Below the pieces are notes generated by a model. The model saw only the letters and a list, made by a program, of their open reading frames with translations, had not been told where the DNA came from and ran no database searches. A DNA stretch of 49,474 bases from Hydrotalea sp. (GTDB taxonomy: Bacteria; Bacteroidota; Bacteroidia; Chitinophagales; Chitinophagaceae): positions 1 through 49,474 of the forward strand of contig DAHXOT010000053.1 of NCBI GenBank assembly GCA_027364735.1, written 5' to 3'. Every line of letters starts with the position of its first letter. Position 1 is the first letter of the stretch. Of the stretch, positions 16,079 through 24,823 are shown piece after piece. A program made the position numbers and the translations under genes.

Positions 16079-17566
16079 ATGAAAAAGTTAATAGCCATTT
16101 ATTATTTACTACTACTCACCTCTTATACAAAAGCACAGAAAGTATATGAGTTTAACTCAACTTGCCAACATGCCTATCAAGAAATAACTAAACTAAAATT
16201 AAATATTGGATTAGCTTTAATTGAAAAAGAAAAAAAACAAAATCCTAATAACCTTATTCCAATAATATTAGAAAGTTATGCCGATTTTTTTGTACTTTTT
16301 TTTAATGAAGATGCCCAAGAATATCATCTTAAAAAGAAAAAAATAGATGAAAGAATAGCACTATTAAAATCGGGCCCGGATTCTTCTCCATTTTATAATT
16401 TTTGTTTAGGTGCAGCCTATATTCATAAAGCAGTTATTGCCATAAAATTTGGAGAAACTTTTACAGCAGGATGGGATATTAAAAAAGCCTATCAATATAT
16501 CAAACAAAATAAAAAAGATTATCCAACTTTTATTCTTAATGATATCCTTTACGGAAGCATGGAAGCTGCTATTGGCACCATACCTAAAGGATATAAATGG
16601 CTTACAGATTTATTAGGCATGAAAGGCTCGGTAAAAAAAGGTATGAAACTATTGGAAAACACAGTGTATAGTAGCGATCCTTTTGCCAAATTAATGAACA
16701 ACGAATCCACTTTTATTTATTGCTTTATGAACTTTCATCTTGAAAATAAAAAGAATGAAACACTGCAATTTATAAAAGAAAGAAAATTAGATGTAGTTAA
16801 TAATCATCTTTTAGCGTACATGGCGGCTAACCTTTATAAAAACAATCAACAAACAAGTATTGCAAAAAGTATTATAATCAACAGAAATAAATCGCCCGAA
16901 TATCTTCAAACAGAACTATGGAATTATGAATTAGGGTATTGCCAAATACATCATCTGGAAATTAAAGAAGCCATTGTATCGTTTGAACATTTTACCCATC
17001 ATTTTAAAGGAAATTTTTATGTAAAAGATGTTTACCAAAAATTAAGTTGGTGTTACTATTTATTAGGCAATATGGAAGCAGCAAAAAATGCAAGAAATAA
17101 TGTTTTACAAAAAGGCAATACCATTACCGATGCCGATAAACAAGCTTTAAAAGAATCCAGAAAAAATCCATGGCCCAATAAACAATTATTAAAAATAAGA
17201 ATGCTGAATGATGGTGGTTATAATAACGAAGCATTACAACTTCTTTTAGAAAAAAACATTTATGATTATACATTATTACCCGAAAAATTAGAATACACCT
17301 ACCGCTTGGCCAGAGTTTACGACGATTTGGGGAATTATAAAGATGCTATTCAAAATTATTTACAAACAATACAACTGGGCGAACACAGAAGCGAATATTT
17401 TGCAGCTCGTGCTGCATGGCAAATAGGACTTATTTATGAACATGAAGGCAATAAACAACAGGCAATAAATTTTTATAGAAAATGCTTAGAAATGGATGAT
17501 CATGATTATAAAAATTCATTAGACCAAAAAGCAAAAACCGGCATTGCCCGTTGCAAAGGAGATTAA
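16079..17566 (+). CDS. Exported tetratricopeptide-repeat protein
   Basis: A 495-residue protein of unknown function. The N-terminus is a signal peptide (MKKLIAIYYLLLLTSYTKAQ, cleavage probably near residue 20), so it acts outside the cytoplasm. The remainder is helical, with TPR-like repeats, clearest at the C-terminus: YRLARVYDDLGNYKDAIQNY and WQIGLIYEHEGNKQQAINFY. Earlier repeats are degenerate. It has no catalytic motif and may be a scaffold. The ATG is supported by the signal peptide, yet a strong terminator hairpin ends only 12 bp upstream, which is odd for expression. recN follows 75 bp later. Confidence 0.8.
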   Translation: MKKLIAIYYLLLLTSYTKAQKVYEFNSTCQHAYQEITKLKLNIGLALIEKEKKQNPNNLIPIILESYADFFVLFFNEDAQEYHLKKKKIDERIALLKSGPDSSPFYNFCLGAAYIHKAVIAIKFGETFTAGWDIKKAYQYIKQNKKDYPTFILNDILYGSMEAAIGTIPKGYKWLTDLLGMKGSVKKGMKLLENTVYSSDPFAKLMNNESTFIYCFMNFHLENKKNETLQFIKERKLDVVNNHLLAYMAANLYKNNQQTSIAKSIIINRNKSPEYLQTELWNYELGYCQIHHLEIKEAIVSFEHFTHHFKGNFYVKDVYQKLSWCYYLLGNMEAAKNARNNVLQKGNTITDADKQALKESRKNPWPNKQLLKIRMLNDGGYNNEALQLLLEKNIYDYTLLPEKLEYTYRLARVYDDLGNYKDAIQNYLQTIQLGEHRSEYFAARAAWQIGLIYEHEGNKQQAINFYRKCLEMDDHDYKNSLDQKAKTGIARCKGD

Positions 17567-17603
17567 ATTAAAATTTAAACCAAAATTGAAAGGGAGTTAA
17601 TAT

Positions 17604-17630
17604 ATTGCAAGCTATAATTTAATTGCAAGC
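17604..17630. repeat. Direct repeat ATTGCAAGC upstream of recN
   Basis: Two copies of ATTGCAAGC (17604-17612 and 17622-17630), 18 bp apart, lie just before the recN start. They could be a binding site for a dimeric regulator or could be chance. No known operator is recognised. Confidence 0.3.
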
Positions 17631-17641
17631 ACCATTATAAA

Positions 17642-19297
17642 ATGCTTCAAAAACTACACGTTCAAAACTATGCTATTATTGATGAGTTGACAATTCACTT
17701 CTCATCGAACTTAAATATTATTACCGGCGAAACGGGTGCAGGTAAAAGTATTTTAATTGGTGCCATGAGTTTAATTTTAGGAGAAAGAGCCGATACATCA
17801 ATTTTGCTGCATCACGAAAAAAAATGTTTTATTGAGGGCGTTTTTGGAGTTACAAACAAAAAAGAAATACAACACTTTTTACAAGAAAATAATTTTGACG
17901 AAACAAACGATATAATACTAAGAAGAGAAATTAGTGCAAATGGAAAATCAAGAGCTTTTATTAATGATACACCTGCCAGTTTACAACAACTAAAACAGTT
18001 GGCTTCACTACTTGTTGATTTACATCAACAATTCGATTCGCTTGAATTAGGTAATAGCAATTTTCAAAGAGAAATTATTGATGCATTAGCTAACAATCAA
18101 ACTATACTTCCATCTTATCAAATACAATATCAGCAATGGTTACAAGCAAAAAGAGAGTTAGAAGAATTACAAAATAAAAAAAATAAGTTTAATAAAGAAT
18201 TCGATTATCATCAATTTTTATTTAATGAATTAACAGAATTAAACTTACAAGAAAATGAGTTAGAGAATTTAGAATCGGAATTAAAATTATTAAGCAATAG
18301 TGAAGATATTAAAATCGCTTTAACCAAGGCATATATTAGTTTAAATGAAAGTGAACAACCACTCATTCAATCTTTAAAACAAATAATCAATCAAATAACA
18401 AATTATAGTTCACTACATCCTTCACTTGCAACAATAATTGAAAGATTACATTCGGCCCAAATTGAACTAAGTGATATTGCTTATGAAATTGACTCCACCA
18501 ACAATTCAATTCATTTTGATGAAGAAAGAATTCAATTAGTGAATGAACGATTATCATCAGGCTATAAACTTTTAAAAAAACATGGCGTAACTACCACCGC
18601 TGAATTATTAAAAATTCAGCATGAATTATCTGAAAAATTAAAAAATGTTTTAGCCATTGATGATGCTATTATTATAAAAGAAAAAGAGGTTAATACATTA
18701 TTACAACAAGCTATTACAATAGCAAACAGTTTATCAACTAACCGAAAAAATAAGGTACAGTTAATAGAAGAAAAAATACATGCACTATTGATTAAAGTGG
18801 GAATGCCAAATGCAAAAATTAAAATAAAAATAACGGAAACTAATTTATATGAGTTTGGACAAGATGTGATTGAATTTTTATTTGATGCCAATAAAAGCAA
18901 TAAATATGAATCACTTAGAAAAGTAGCAAGTGGTGGAGAATTAAGTAGGCTAATGCTTTGTATTAAATCGTTAGTAGCACAGCATATAGATTTGCCTACT
19001 ATGATATTTGATGAAATTGATACAGGAATAAGCGGAGAAGCAGCCAAACAAGTGGGTATTATTATGAAAGAACTATCAAAACAAAGGCAAATAATTTGTA
19101 TAACCCATCAGCCGCAAATTGCAGGAAAAGCAGATGCCCATTATTTTGTATACAAAGAAGTTAGTAATAGCGGCGTAACAACAAGTATTAAATTATTAGA
19201 TAAAAACGAAAGAATATTATCCATTGCCAAAATGTTAAGCGGAGAAAAACCTACTGCCGCTGCATTAGAAAATGCCAAAGAAATGTTGCAAGCATAA
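17642..19297 (+). CDS. recN: DNA repair protein RecN
   Basis: SMC-like ATPase used in double-strand-break repair. The 551-residue protein has the Walker A loop GETGAGKS near residue 33 following the NYAIIDELTIHF opening, a central coiled coil (about 150-365), the ABC signature VASGGELSRL near 430, Walker B TMIFDEIDTGISG near 455 and the CITHQPQIA histidine loop. All motifs are intact and the length is normal. The start is the first ATG and begins the family homology. A direct repeat lies in the leader. fabI follows 136 bp later on the same strand. Confidence 0.95.
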   Translation: MLQKLHVQNYAIIDELTIHFSSNLNIITGETGAGKSILIGAMSLILGERADTSILLHHEKKCFIEGVFGVTNKKEIQHFLQENNFDETNDIILRREISANGKSRAFINDTPASLQQLKQLASLLVDLHQQFDSLELGNSNFQREIIDALANNQTILPSYQIQYQQWLQAKRELEELQNKKNKFNKEFDYHQFLFNELTELNLQENELENLESELKLLSNSEDIKIALTKAYISLNESEQPLIQSLKQIINQITNYSSLHPSLATIIERLHSAQIELSDIAYEIDSTNNSIHFDEERIQLVNERLSSGYKLLKKHGVTTTAELLKIQHELSEKLKNVLAIDDAIIIKEKEVNTLLQQAITIANSLSTNRKNKVQLIEEKIHALLIKVGMPNAKIKIKITETNLYEFGQDVIEFLFDANKSNKYESLRKVASGGELSRLMLCIKSLVAQHIDLPTMIFDEIDTGISGEAAKQVGIIMKELSKQRQIICITHQPQIAGKADAHYFVYKEVSNSGVTTSIKLLDKNERILSIAKMLSGEKPTAAALENAKEMLQA

Positions 19298-19368
19298 TTA
19301 TAATATTGAAATTGCATTATTAAATACAGCAACATTATTTTACACCCAACATTATGCATTTTGCCTTT

Positions 19369-19398
19369 TTTGCTTTCAAAGAAATTCAATTACATTTA
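19369..19398 (+). promoter_or_regulatory. Candidate fabI promoter
   Basis: TTTG (19369-19372), an 18-bp spacer and TACATTTA (19391-19398) resemble the Bacteroidota promoter, with one mismatch in the -7 box and a slightly short spacer. It lies 35 bp before the fabI ATG, in the recN-fabI gap. Confidence 0.35.
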
Positions 19399-19433
19399 CC
19401 GCCGCAATTAAAACACATCAAAACAAAATTGCT

Positions 19434-20252
19434 ATGTCGTATAATTTATTAAAAGGAAAAAGAGGTATAATTACTGGTGCTTTAGACGAAAATTCAATTG
19501 CATGGAAAGTTGCTGAAAAAGCAAATGAAGAAGGCGGAACATTTGTATTAACCAATGCCCCAATAGCCATGCGAATGGGGGAAATAAATAAATTGGCAGA
19601 AAAAACCGGCTCACAAATAATTCCTGCCGATGCTACGAGTGTAGAAGATTTAACCGAACTTTTTACAAAAAGCCAAGAAATATTAGGCGGAAAAATAGAT
19701 TTTGTTTTACATTCAATTGGGATGAGTGTTAATATTCGTAAAAAAATTCCTTACACAGAATTGAACTATGAATATTATACCAAAGGAATTGATGTTTCTG
19801 CATTTTCTCTTCACAAAATGCTTAGTGTTGCCAAAAAATTAGATGCCATAAATGAATGGGGAAGTGTAGTAGCTTTAACTTATGCCGCAGCCCAAAGAGT
19901 ATATCCTTTTTATACCGATATGGCCGATATTAAAGCCATGTTGGAATCTATTACACGAAGTTTTGGATATCATTATGGCATAGAAAAAAAAGTTAGAATT
20001 AATACAGTTTCTCAATCTCCTACAAAAACCAAAGCAGGTTCGGGAATTAAAGGCTTTGGCGATTTTTTCGATTACGCAAATGCCCTTTCACCATTAGGTA
20101 ATGCCAGTGCAGAAGATTGTGCCAATTATTGCATTACACTTTTTTCGGATCTTACAAGAATGGTTACCATGCAAAATTTATATCACGATGGTGGTTATTC
20201 TACTACAGGCGTAAGCGATGTTTTACTGAAGAAATTAGGTATTGAAGGATAA
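19434..20252 (+). CDS. fabI: Enoyl-ACP reductase FabI
   Basis: NADH-dependent reductase completing each cycle of fatty-acid elongation, and the target of triclosan-type inhibitors. The 273-residue protein has the nucleotide-binding GIITGALDENSIAWKVAEKA, and the catalytic Y150, Y160 and K167 with the same 10- and 7-residue spacing as E. coli FabI (ALTYAAAQRVYPFYTDMADIK). The C-terminus (LTRMVTMQNLYHDGGYS) is of a divergent type compared with E. coli. The frame is open upstream to 19272, but the ATG at 19434 begins the family homology. It precedes a SemiSWEET gene by 16 bp. Confidence 0.93.
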   Translation: MSYNLLKGKRGIITGALDENSIAWKVAEKANEEGGTFVLTNAPIAMRMGEINKLAEKTGSQIIPADATSVEDLTELFTKSQEILGGKIDFVLHSIGMSVNIRKKIPYTELNYEYYTKGIDVSAFSLHKMLSVAKKLDAINEWGSVVALTYAAAQRVYPFYTDMADIKAMLESITRSFGYHYGIEKKVRINTVSQSPTKTKAGSGIKGFGDFFDYANALSPLGNASAEDCANYCITLFSDLTRMVTMQNLYHDGGYSTTGVSDVLLKKLGIEG

Positions 20253-20268
20253 TAAACTGAAATGTTAT

Positions 20269-20535
20269 ATGAATTGGATTGATATAGTAGGATACACAGG
20301 TTCTTTATTAACCTCCATTACTTTTATACCACAAGTATATAAATCTTGGCAAACAAGAAGTGTTGGCGATTTAAGTATTTGGATGATTTTAATTGTAATT
20401 ACCAGTACCACCGTTTGGTTGCTTTATGGATTTGCTATTAACAGCGGACCAGTTATTTCGGCTAATATAGTTGTATTAATTCTATCGTTATTATTACTAT
20501 ACTTTAAACTAACTTTTAAAAGAAATATTAAATAA
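20269..20535 (+). CDS. SemiSWEET sugar transporter
   Basis: An 88-residue membrane protein with three predicted helices and the PQ-loop motif FIPQVYKSW, followed by RSVGDLSIWM and the third helix after TVWLLYG. This is the bacterial SemiSWEET layout, in which two copies form a sugar uniporter. ATG at 20269 gives the typical start MNWIDIVGYTGSLLTS; a TTG at 20242 overlaps fabI and adds a non-conserved extension. The substrate cannot be told from sequence. A terminator shared with the opposing DUF2795 gene follows. Confidence 0.9.
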   Translation: MNWIDIVGYTGSLLTSITFIPQVYKSWQTRSVGDLSIWMILIVITSTTVWLLYGFAINSGPVISANIVVLILSLLLLYFKLTFKRNIK

Positions 20536-20552
20536 TAAAAATATTATTCAAT

Positions 20553-20585
20553 AAAAAAAGTTCCGATAATATCGGAACTTTTTTT
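20553..20585. terminator. Bidirectional terminator
   Basis: The stem GTTCCGAT (20560-20567) with ATCGGAAC (20571-20578) and loop AAT is extended by seven A on the left and seven T on the right. It serves the converging SemiSWEET and DUF2795 genes. Confidence 0.9.
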
Positions 20586-20598
20586 ATACCTAAGTAGT

Positions 20599-20820
20599 TT
20601 AATATTCATCCTCATTAAACATAAAATCTTCCTGACTTGGATAATCAGGCCAAATATCTTCAATACTTTCATACACTTCGCCTTCATCATCTAATTCTTG
20701 CAAATTTTCTACTACTTCAATAGGAGCACCACTACGAATAGAATAATCAATCAATTCGTCTTTGGTAGCAGGCCAAGGTGCTTCTTCTAAATAACTCGCT
20801 AATTCTAAAGTCCAGAACAT
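20599..20820 (-). CDS. DUF2795-family small acidic protein
   Basis: A 73-residue acidic protein (many D and E, C-terminus EDFMFNEDEY) beginning MFWTLELASYLEEAPWPATK, typical of a small conserved protein of Bacteroidota annotated with the DUF2795 domain. The repeated pattern of about 16 residues around LASYLEEAPWPATKDELIDY is a small helical domain of unknown function. It has a well-formed promoter 17 bp upstream and a shared terminator downstream, so it is a monocistronic gene despite its size. Confidence 0.85.
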   Translation of the reverse strand: MFWTLELASYLEEAPWPATKDELIDYSIRSGAPIEVVENLQELDDEGEVYESIEDIWPDYPSQEDFMFNEDEY

Positions 20821-20836
20821 AGCTTCAAATTTTTTG

Positions 20837-20867
20837 CAAATGTAACCGTATAAATGAAATTTCCAAA
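20837..20867 (-). promoter_or_regulatory. Promoter of DUF2795 gene
   Basis: On the minus strand, TTTG (20867-20864), exactly 19 bp, then TACATTTG (20844-20837) match both boxes of the Bacteroidota consensus without mismatch. This is the best promoter seen in the window. Confidence 0.78.
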
Positions 20868-20961
20868 TGCAAGTTTGCTAACAAAGCGTAAATAAATTAT
20901 TAAAAACGCTTAATACAACATTGCTGTTGTAAGTTTACACCCCAAAAAAGAGTATTTTATT

Positions 20962-21630
20962 ATGCTAATAGCCGAGAACATACATAAAAAGTATGATAAA
21001 CTAGAGGTATTAAAAGGTGTGAATATTTCAGTTAATGCAGGAGAAATTGTATCTATTCTTGGATCTTCAGGTGCGGGAAAAAGCACTTTATTACATATTT
21101 TAGGAACCTTAGATGCTGCCGATAGCGGTACTATTTTATTAAATAATACGCCTTTGCACTTATTAAAAGGAAAAAAACTGGCCGCATTTAGAAATAAGCA
21201 TATTGGATTTGTGTTTCAATTTCATCACTTATTACCCGAATTTTCGGCTATTGAAAATATTTGTATTCCGGGTTGGGTTGCTCAACGCAAAAAAAAGCAG
21301 GTAGAAGCCGAAGCAATAGAATTATTGAAAATATTAGGATTAAAAGATAGGGCTCATCACAAACCTCAAGAATTAAGTGGTGGGGAACAACAAAGAATTG
21401 CCGTTGCAAGGGCTTTAATAAATAAACCGTCTATTGTATTTGCCGATGAGCCTACAGGAAATTTAGATAGTAATAATGCAAAAGAACTGCATCAACTATT
21501 TGTACAACTTAGAAAAGATTTTAACCAAACTTTTTTAATTGTTACGCATAATGAAGAGTTGGCTCAATTAAGTGATAGGATATTACACATGAAAGATGGA
21601 TTAATTGTAGATTCAATTATTACAACTTAG
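20962..21630 (+). CDS. ABC transporter ATPase, LolD-like
   Basis: ATP-binding subunit of a LolD/MacB-type exporter, a class that uses ATP to work on the outer leaflet, for example lipoprotein release. The 222-residue protein has Walker A GSSGAGKST near residue 35, the Q-loop in GFVFQFHHLLPEF, signature LSGGEQQRIAVARAL, Walker [13 protein letters not shown] and H-loop VTHNEELA. No permease gene is next to it, so its partner is elsewhere. LolD is the best match by size and by the FQFHHLLPEF segment, but sequence alone does not prove lipoprotein transport. Its 3' end overlaps the opposing adenosyltransferase gene by 11 bp. Confidence 0.88.
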   Translation: MLIAENIHKKYDKLEVLKGVNISVNAGEIVSILGSSGAGKSTLLHILGTLDAADSGTILLNNTPLHLLKGKKLAAFRNKHIGFVFQFHHLLPEFSAIENICIPGWVAQRKKKQVEAEAIELLKILGLKDRAHHKPQELSGGEQQRIAVARALINKPSIVFADEPTGNLDSNNAKELHQLFVQLRKDFNQTFLIVTHNEELAQLSDRILHMKDGLIVDSIITT

Positions 21631-22180
21631 GTTTCCAAACAATTTCTGCTACTTGCAATAAATGAGCAATATATCGGGCTAACACAAAGAGATAATCGCT
21701 TAACCGGTTTAGGTATTTTATAATTAAATCATCAATAACCATTTTATGCTCTATCATATTTACACAAACTCTTTCTGCTCTTCTACAAACACATCGGGCA
21801 ATATGCGTGGTTGATACAGCAATATGCCCTCCGGGCAAAATAAAGTTCTTCATTTCAGGTAAAACTTCATTCATTCTATCTATTTCATTTTCTATAAAAT
21901 AAATATCTGTTTCATTTAAATCCGGAATTTTTAAGCTTGTTTCTTTTTCCGGATCACAAGCAAGAGAAGAACCAATGGTAAATAATCTATCTTGAATTGT
22001 ATTTAATACTTGCTTGATAGATGCATCGGTTAAATAATCGGATACTAATCCTATAAAACTATTCAATTCATCAATAGTTCCATAGCTTTCTATACGAAGA
22101 TGATTTTTGGCAACTTTTGTACCACCTATTAAGCTGGTTTTACCTTTATCTCCGGTTTTTGTATAAATTTTGAGTGCCAT
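21620..22180 (-). CDS. Cob(I)yrinic acid a,c-diamide adenosyltransferase (PduO type)
   Basis: Adds the adenosyl group to cobalamin or its precursor to make coenzyme B12. The 186-residue protein has the PduO-type N-terminal ATP-binding motif KIYTKTGDKGKTSLIGG, the YGTIDELNSFIG segment and RCVCRRAERVCVN with the conserved arginines. No cobalamin-dependent enzyme or other cobalamin gene lies in the window. It has its own promoter, whose -33 box abuts the terminator of the gatC-ABC operon upstream. Confidence 0.92.
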   Translation of the reverse strand: MALKIYTKTGDKGKTSLIGGTKVAKNHLRIESYGTIDELNSFIGLVSDYLTDASIKQVLNTIQDRLFTIGSSLACDPEKETSLKIPDLNETDIYFIENEIDRMNEVLPEMKNFILPGGHIAVSTTHIARCVCRRAERVCVNMIEHKMVIDDLIIKYLNRLSDYLFVLARYIAHLLQVAEIVWKPKL

Positions 22181-22211
22181 TTCATCCTTATTTTTTTGAT
22201 GTATACAACAA

Positions 22212-22242
22212 CAAAAATACTATGGGTTGGTTCATTAATAAA
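22212..22242 (-). promoter_or_regulatory. Promoter of adenosyltransferase gene
   Basis: On the minus strand, TTTA (22242-22239), a 19-bp spacer and TATTTTTG (22219-22212) give an exact -7 box and a -33 box with one mismatch, 31 bp before the ATG. Confidence 0.55.
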
Positions 22243-22263
22243 AAAAGAGAGACAATGTCTCTC
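22238..22263 (-). terminator. Terminator of gatC-ABC operon
   Basis: Read on the minus strand, GAGAGAC (22263-22257), loop ATT and GTCTCTC (22253-22247) are followed by a run of T. It lies 24 bp after the stop of the ABC ATPase gene. Confidence 0.85.
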
Positions 22264-22287
22264 CACAAATTTTCTACTAAAGCCAAA

Positions 22288-23001
22288 TTAACGATGAAGA
22301 TGGCTAAATATTTCATTTTCTCTTAAGTTATCTGTTTCAATTAAACCATCACGCAGTCGCACAACACGTTTGGCATAATTGGCAATATCTTCTTCGTGAG
22401 TAACTAAAACTACCGTATTACCGGCTTCTTGAATTTTTCCAAATATTTCCATTACTTCTACAGAAGTTTTAGAATCTAAGTTTCCGGTAGGCTCATCGGC
22501 CAATAATAAGGAAGGATTATTAACAATGGCTCTCGCAATGGCCACACGCTGAATTTGTCCTCCACTTAATTCGTTGGATTTATGATGGCTTCTATCAGAT
22601 AAACCTACTTTTCTAAGTGCTTCCATTGCACGTTCTGTTCTTTCCTTTTTACTAATGCCCGAATAAATTAATGGAAGTGCCACATTTTCAGCAGCACTTA
22701 ATCTGGGTAATAAATTAAATTGTTGAAATACAAATCCTATTTCGTTATTGCGAACATCGGCCAAATCATCATCCGGCATTTTACTTACATCTTTTCCATT
22801 TAAAATATATTTACCGCCTGTAGGAGAATCTAAACATCCTAAAATGTTCATTAGCGTGCTTTTACCACTACCCGATGGCCCCATAAGTGCAACATATTCA
22901 TTTCTGAAAATTTCAAGCGAAATACCTTTTAGTACAGGAATGGCTTGAGAACCCATGAAATAACTTTTCTGAATATCGTCTAACCGGATGATTGATTCCA
23001 T
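22288..23001 (-). CDS. ABC transporter ATPase, MacB/LolD-like
   Basis: ATP-binding subunit of a MacB-type exporter. The 237-residue protein has Walker [11 protein letters not shown]-loop [15 protein letters not shown], signature [15 protein letters not shown], Walker [13 protein letters not shown] and H-loop [11 protein letters not shown] at 23001 is chosen ([17 protein letters not shown]); a TTG two codons earlier is possible. It lies 13 bp after gatC and before a terminator, so the two form a short operon although their functions are unrelated. No permease is adjacent. It is a second MacB/LolD-like ATPase in the window and differs clearly from the one at 20962. Confidence 0.88.
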   Translation of the reverse strand: MESIIRLDDIQKSYFMGSQAIPVLKGISLEIFRNEYVALMGPSGSGKSTLMNILGCLDSPTGGKYILNGKDVSKMPDDDLADVRNNEIGFVFQQFNLLPRLSAAENVALPLIYSGISKKERTERAMEALRKVGLSDRSHHKSNELSGGQIQRVAIARAIVNNPSLLLADEPTGNLDSKTSVEVMEIFGKIQEAGNTVVLVTHEEDIANYAKRVVRLRDGLIETDNLRENEIFSHLHR

Positions 23002-23014
23002 AAGCAAGTTTAAG

Positions 23015-23305
23015 CTACTTTTTAATTACTTTAGGCACTAAGAAAAAATTATTATCTTTTTTTGGTGCATTTTTTAATGCCAATTCCTGACTAATACTTT
23101 CTACTAACACATCCTCTCTTAAAACATTTACCGTATCGCTAAGATGCAATAAAGGCTTTACATTGGTGGTATCTACTTCTTTCAATTGCTCAACAAAAGT
23201 GATCATCCGTTGTAAATCTGTTTTAAATTCGTTTTTTCCCAAATCAGTAAATTGTAATCGGGCTAAATGAGCCAAATTTTCAATCATTATATCATTAACT
23301 TCCAT
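23015..23305 (-). CDS. gatC: Asp/Glu-tRNA amidotransferase subunit GatC
   Basis: Small subunit of GatCAB, which converts mischarged Asp-tRNA(Asn) or Glu-tRNA(Gln) to the amide form. The 96-residue protein shows the family pattern: [14 protein letters not shown] near the N-terminus, [18 protein letters not shown] in the middle and [10 protein letters not shown], ending [12 protein letters not shown]. The size is normal. gatA and gatB are not in the window. It has its own promoter and is followed by an ABC ATPase gene. Confidence 0.93.
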   Translation of the reverse strand: MEVNDIMIENLAHLARLQFTDLGKNEFKTDLQRMITFVEQLKEVDTTNVKPLLHLSDTVNVLREDVLVESISQELALKNAPKKDNNFFLVPKVIKK

Positions 23306-23310
23306 AATAA

Positions 23311-23342
23311 CAAAAATAACCGAATTAGAAGAATTCTATAAA
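23311..23342 (-). promoter_or_regulatory. Promoter of gatC operon
   Basis: On the minus strand, TTTA (23342-23339), a 20-bp spacer and TATTTTTG (23318-23311) give an exact -7 box and a -33 box with one mismatch. The -7 box ends 5 bp before the ATG, so the leader would be very short. Confidence 0.45.
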
Positions 23343-23415
23343 TGTTTTTGACAGGCGTTAAAAGAATGGCTTAAATAGTTTTAACTTGCCTGATGTTCGG
23401 TTAACTCTTCATTCT

Positions 23416-24216
23416 ATGGATACTACAACTCTCTCAATAAATAAATTAGGAAAACTAAAAGTGCTTATTGCAGAAGATAATGAAATAAGCAAACTAATTC
23501 TTACAAGCATGTTGCATCAATGGGGATTTGAAACCCAAATTGCCAGTAATGGATATGAGGTAATTGAATTGATGCATGCATTTTATTTTGATCTTGTTTT
23601 AATGGATATTCAAATGCCCTTAAAAGATGGGATTGAAGCTACTATAGAAATAAGAGCATTAGAAGATGAACAAAAAAAGAATGTACCTATTATTGCATTA
23701 ACAGCCAATGCGGTAAAAGGTGAAGAAAAAAAGTATTTTGAAGCTGGAATGAATGCCTATCATACAAAACCTTTTACCGAAAAAAATTTGTATGAATTAA
23801 TTGAATCTGTTTTATTGAATACAAATAGGAAACCAATAAACTTGGCCAAGAAAAATACTGTTGCACATTCTACTGAAAAAAAATATTCACTTAATTTGGT
23901 AAAAGAACTTACCGGTAACAATGAAATTCTAATAAAATCTGTAGTAGAAACTTTTATTACTACTGTTCCATTATTAAATAAGGAATTATACCAAAATGCT
24001 CTCGAAAAAAATTGGATACAGGCAGCCAAAATAGCTCATAACCTTAAATCGAATATTGATACATTTATTATAAAAGATATTCAGGCTGATATAAGAAATA
24101 TTGATACATGGGGTAAGCAAAACATACATATTGAAGCAATTTTTGCTCTGGTTGAAAAAGTTCATGCTACTCTTAATGAATGTATCATTCAATTAAAAGA
24201 AGAATTCAACTTATAA
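23416..24216 (+). CDS. Receiver-HPt two-component protein
   Basis: Phosphorelay protein without an output domain. The receiver domain (about residues 14-133) has the acidic pair E20/D21, phospho-acceptor D64 in LVLMDIQMP, T97 in ALTAN and K118 in HTKPF. The C-terminal HPt domain (about 165-262) has the phospho-histidine H208 in AKIAHNLKSN. The receiver resembles those fused to hybrid histidine kinases, so the gene may be a separated relay module. No kinase or DNA-binding gene is adjacent. ATG at 23416 is used; a TTG at 23386 would add ten residues. The 3' end overlaps the opposing hemJ by 6 bp. Confidence 0.88.
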   Translation: MDTTTLSINKLGKLKVLIAEDNEISKLILTSMLHQWGFETQIASNGYEVIELMHAFYFDLVLMDIQMPLKDGIEATIEIRALEDEQKKNVPIIALTANAVKGEEKKYFEAGMNAYHTKPFTEKNLYELIESVLLNTNRKPINLAKKNTVAHSTEKKYSLNLVKELTGNNEILIKSVVETFITTVPLLNKELYQNALEKNWIQAAKIAHNLKSNIDTFIIKDIQADIRNIDTWGKQNIHIEAIFALVEKVHATLNECIIQLKEEFNL

Positions 24217-24765
24217 CTTATTTTTTTCTCTTATTTTTTTATAAATTTTAATTGCACTCATCAATACAACAATAAAAATTATGAGGCCAATTAATCCCCA
24301 AACAAAACTAATGCTTTGCTTTACGGTTACCAATAGTACAATTGCTATTAAAAGTATGGTAGCCACTTCATTCCATAATCGTAATTGTTGAGATGTGTAT
24401 TTGAATATTCCTTTCGCCTGCTGACTTACAATTTTTTGTAATGATAGATGATACAAATATAGAATTACAACAAAAATAAGTTTAATAAACAACCATCTTC
24501 CTTCCGGTAATAAAATTAGCCTATAATAGCCGCTGTTAATTAAAACTACACATCCAAATATTAATGTTAAAATAGCCGAAGGCCATGTAATACCATACCA
24601 TAAACGCTTTATCATTATAACAAACTGCTGATGGAGTATTTTTTTTGCCTCGGCAGGTTGTTCGTTAGCTTCTGTATTATAAATAAATAGTCTGGGCAAA
24701 TAAAACAAACCGGCAAACCATGTTACCACAAAAATAATATGCAATGCTTTTAGGTATAAATACAT
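24211..24765 (-). CDS. hemJ: Protoporphyrinogen oxidase HemJ
   Basis: Membrane enzyme that oxidises protoporphyrinogen IX to protoporphyrin IX, the step before ferrochelatase. The 184-residue protein has about five membrane helices and the family signature LKALHIIFVVTWFAGLFYLPRLF at the start, shown here as KALHIIFVVTWFAGLF with the key histidine at 9. A conserved lysine lies in FIKLIFVVILYLYH. Some databases call this family CopD-like. Position directly downstream of hemH in a haem locus and absence of hemG/hemY support HemJ. The genes are 58 bp apart on the same strand. Confidence 0.9.
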   Translation of the reverse strand: MYLYLKALHIIFVVTWFAGLFYLPRLFIYNTEANEQPAEAKKILHQQFVIMIKRLWYGITWPSAILTLIFGCVVLINSGYYRLILLPEGRWLFIKLIFVVILYLYHLSLQKIVSQQAKGIFKYTSQQLRLWNEVATILLIAIVLLVTVKQSISFVWGLIGLIIFIVVLMSAIKIYKKIREKNKL

Positions 24766-24823
24766 AAAACAAGATTATTAAATAAAATATATTGCTACAA
24801 TTTAAAATTTCTTTATTGGCTTT

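Noticed and set aside
19272-19433. N-terminal extension of FabI
   Set aside because: The 54 extra residues are not part of the family and contain a candidate promoter; the ATG at 19434 starts the NAD-binding strand.
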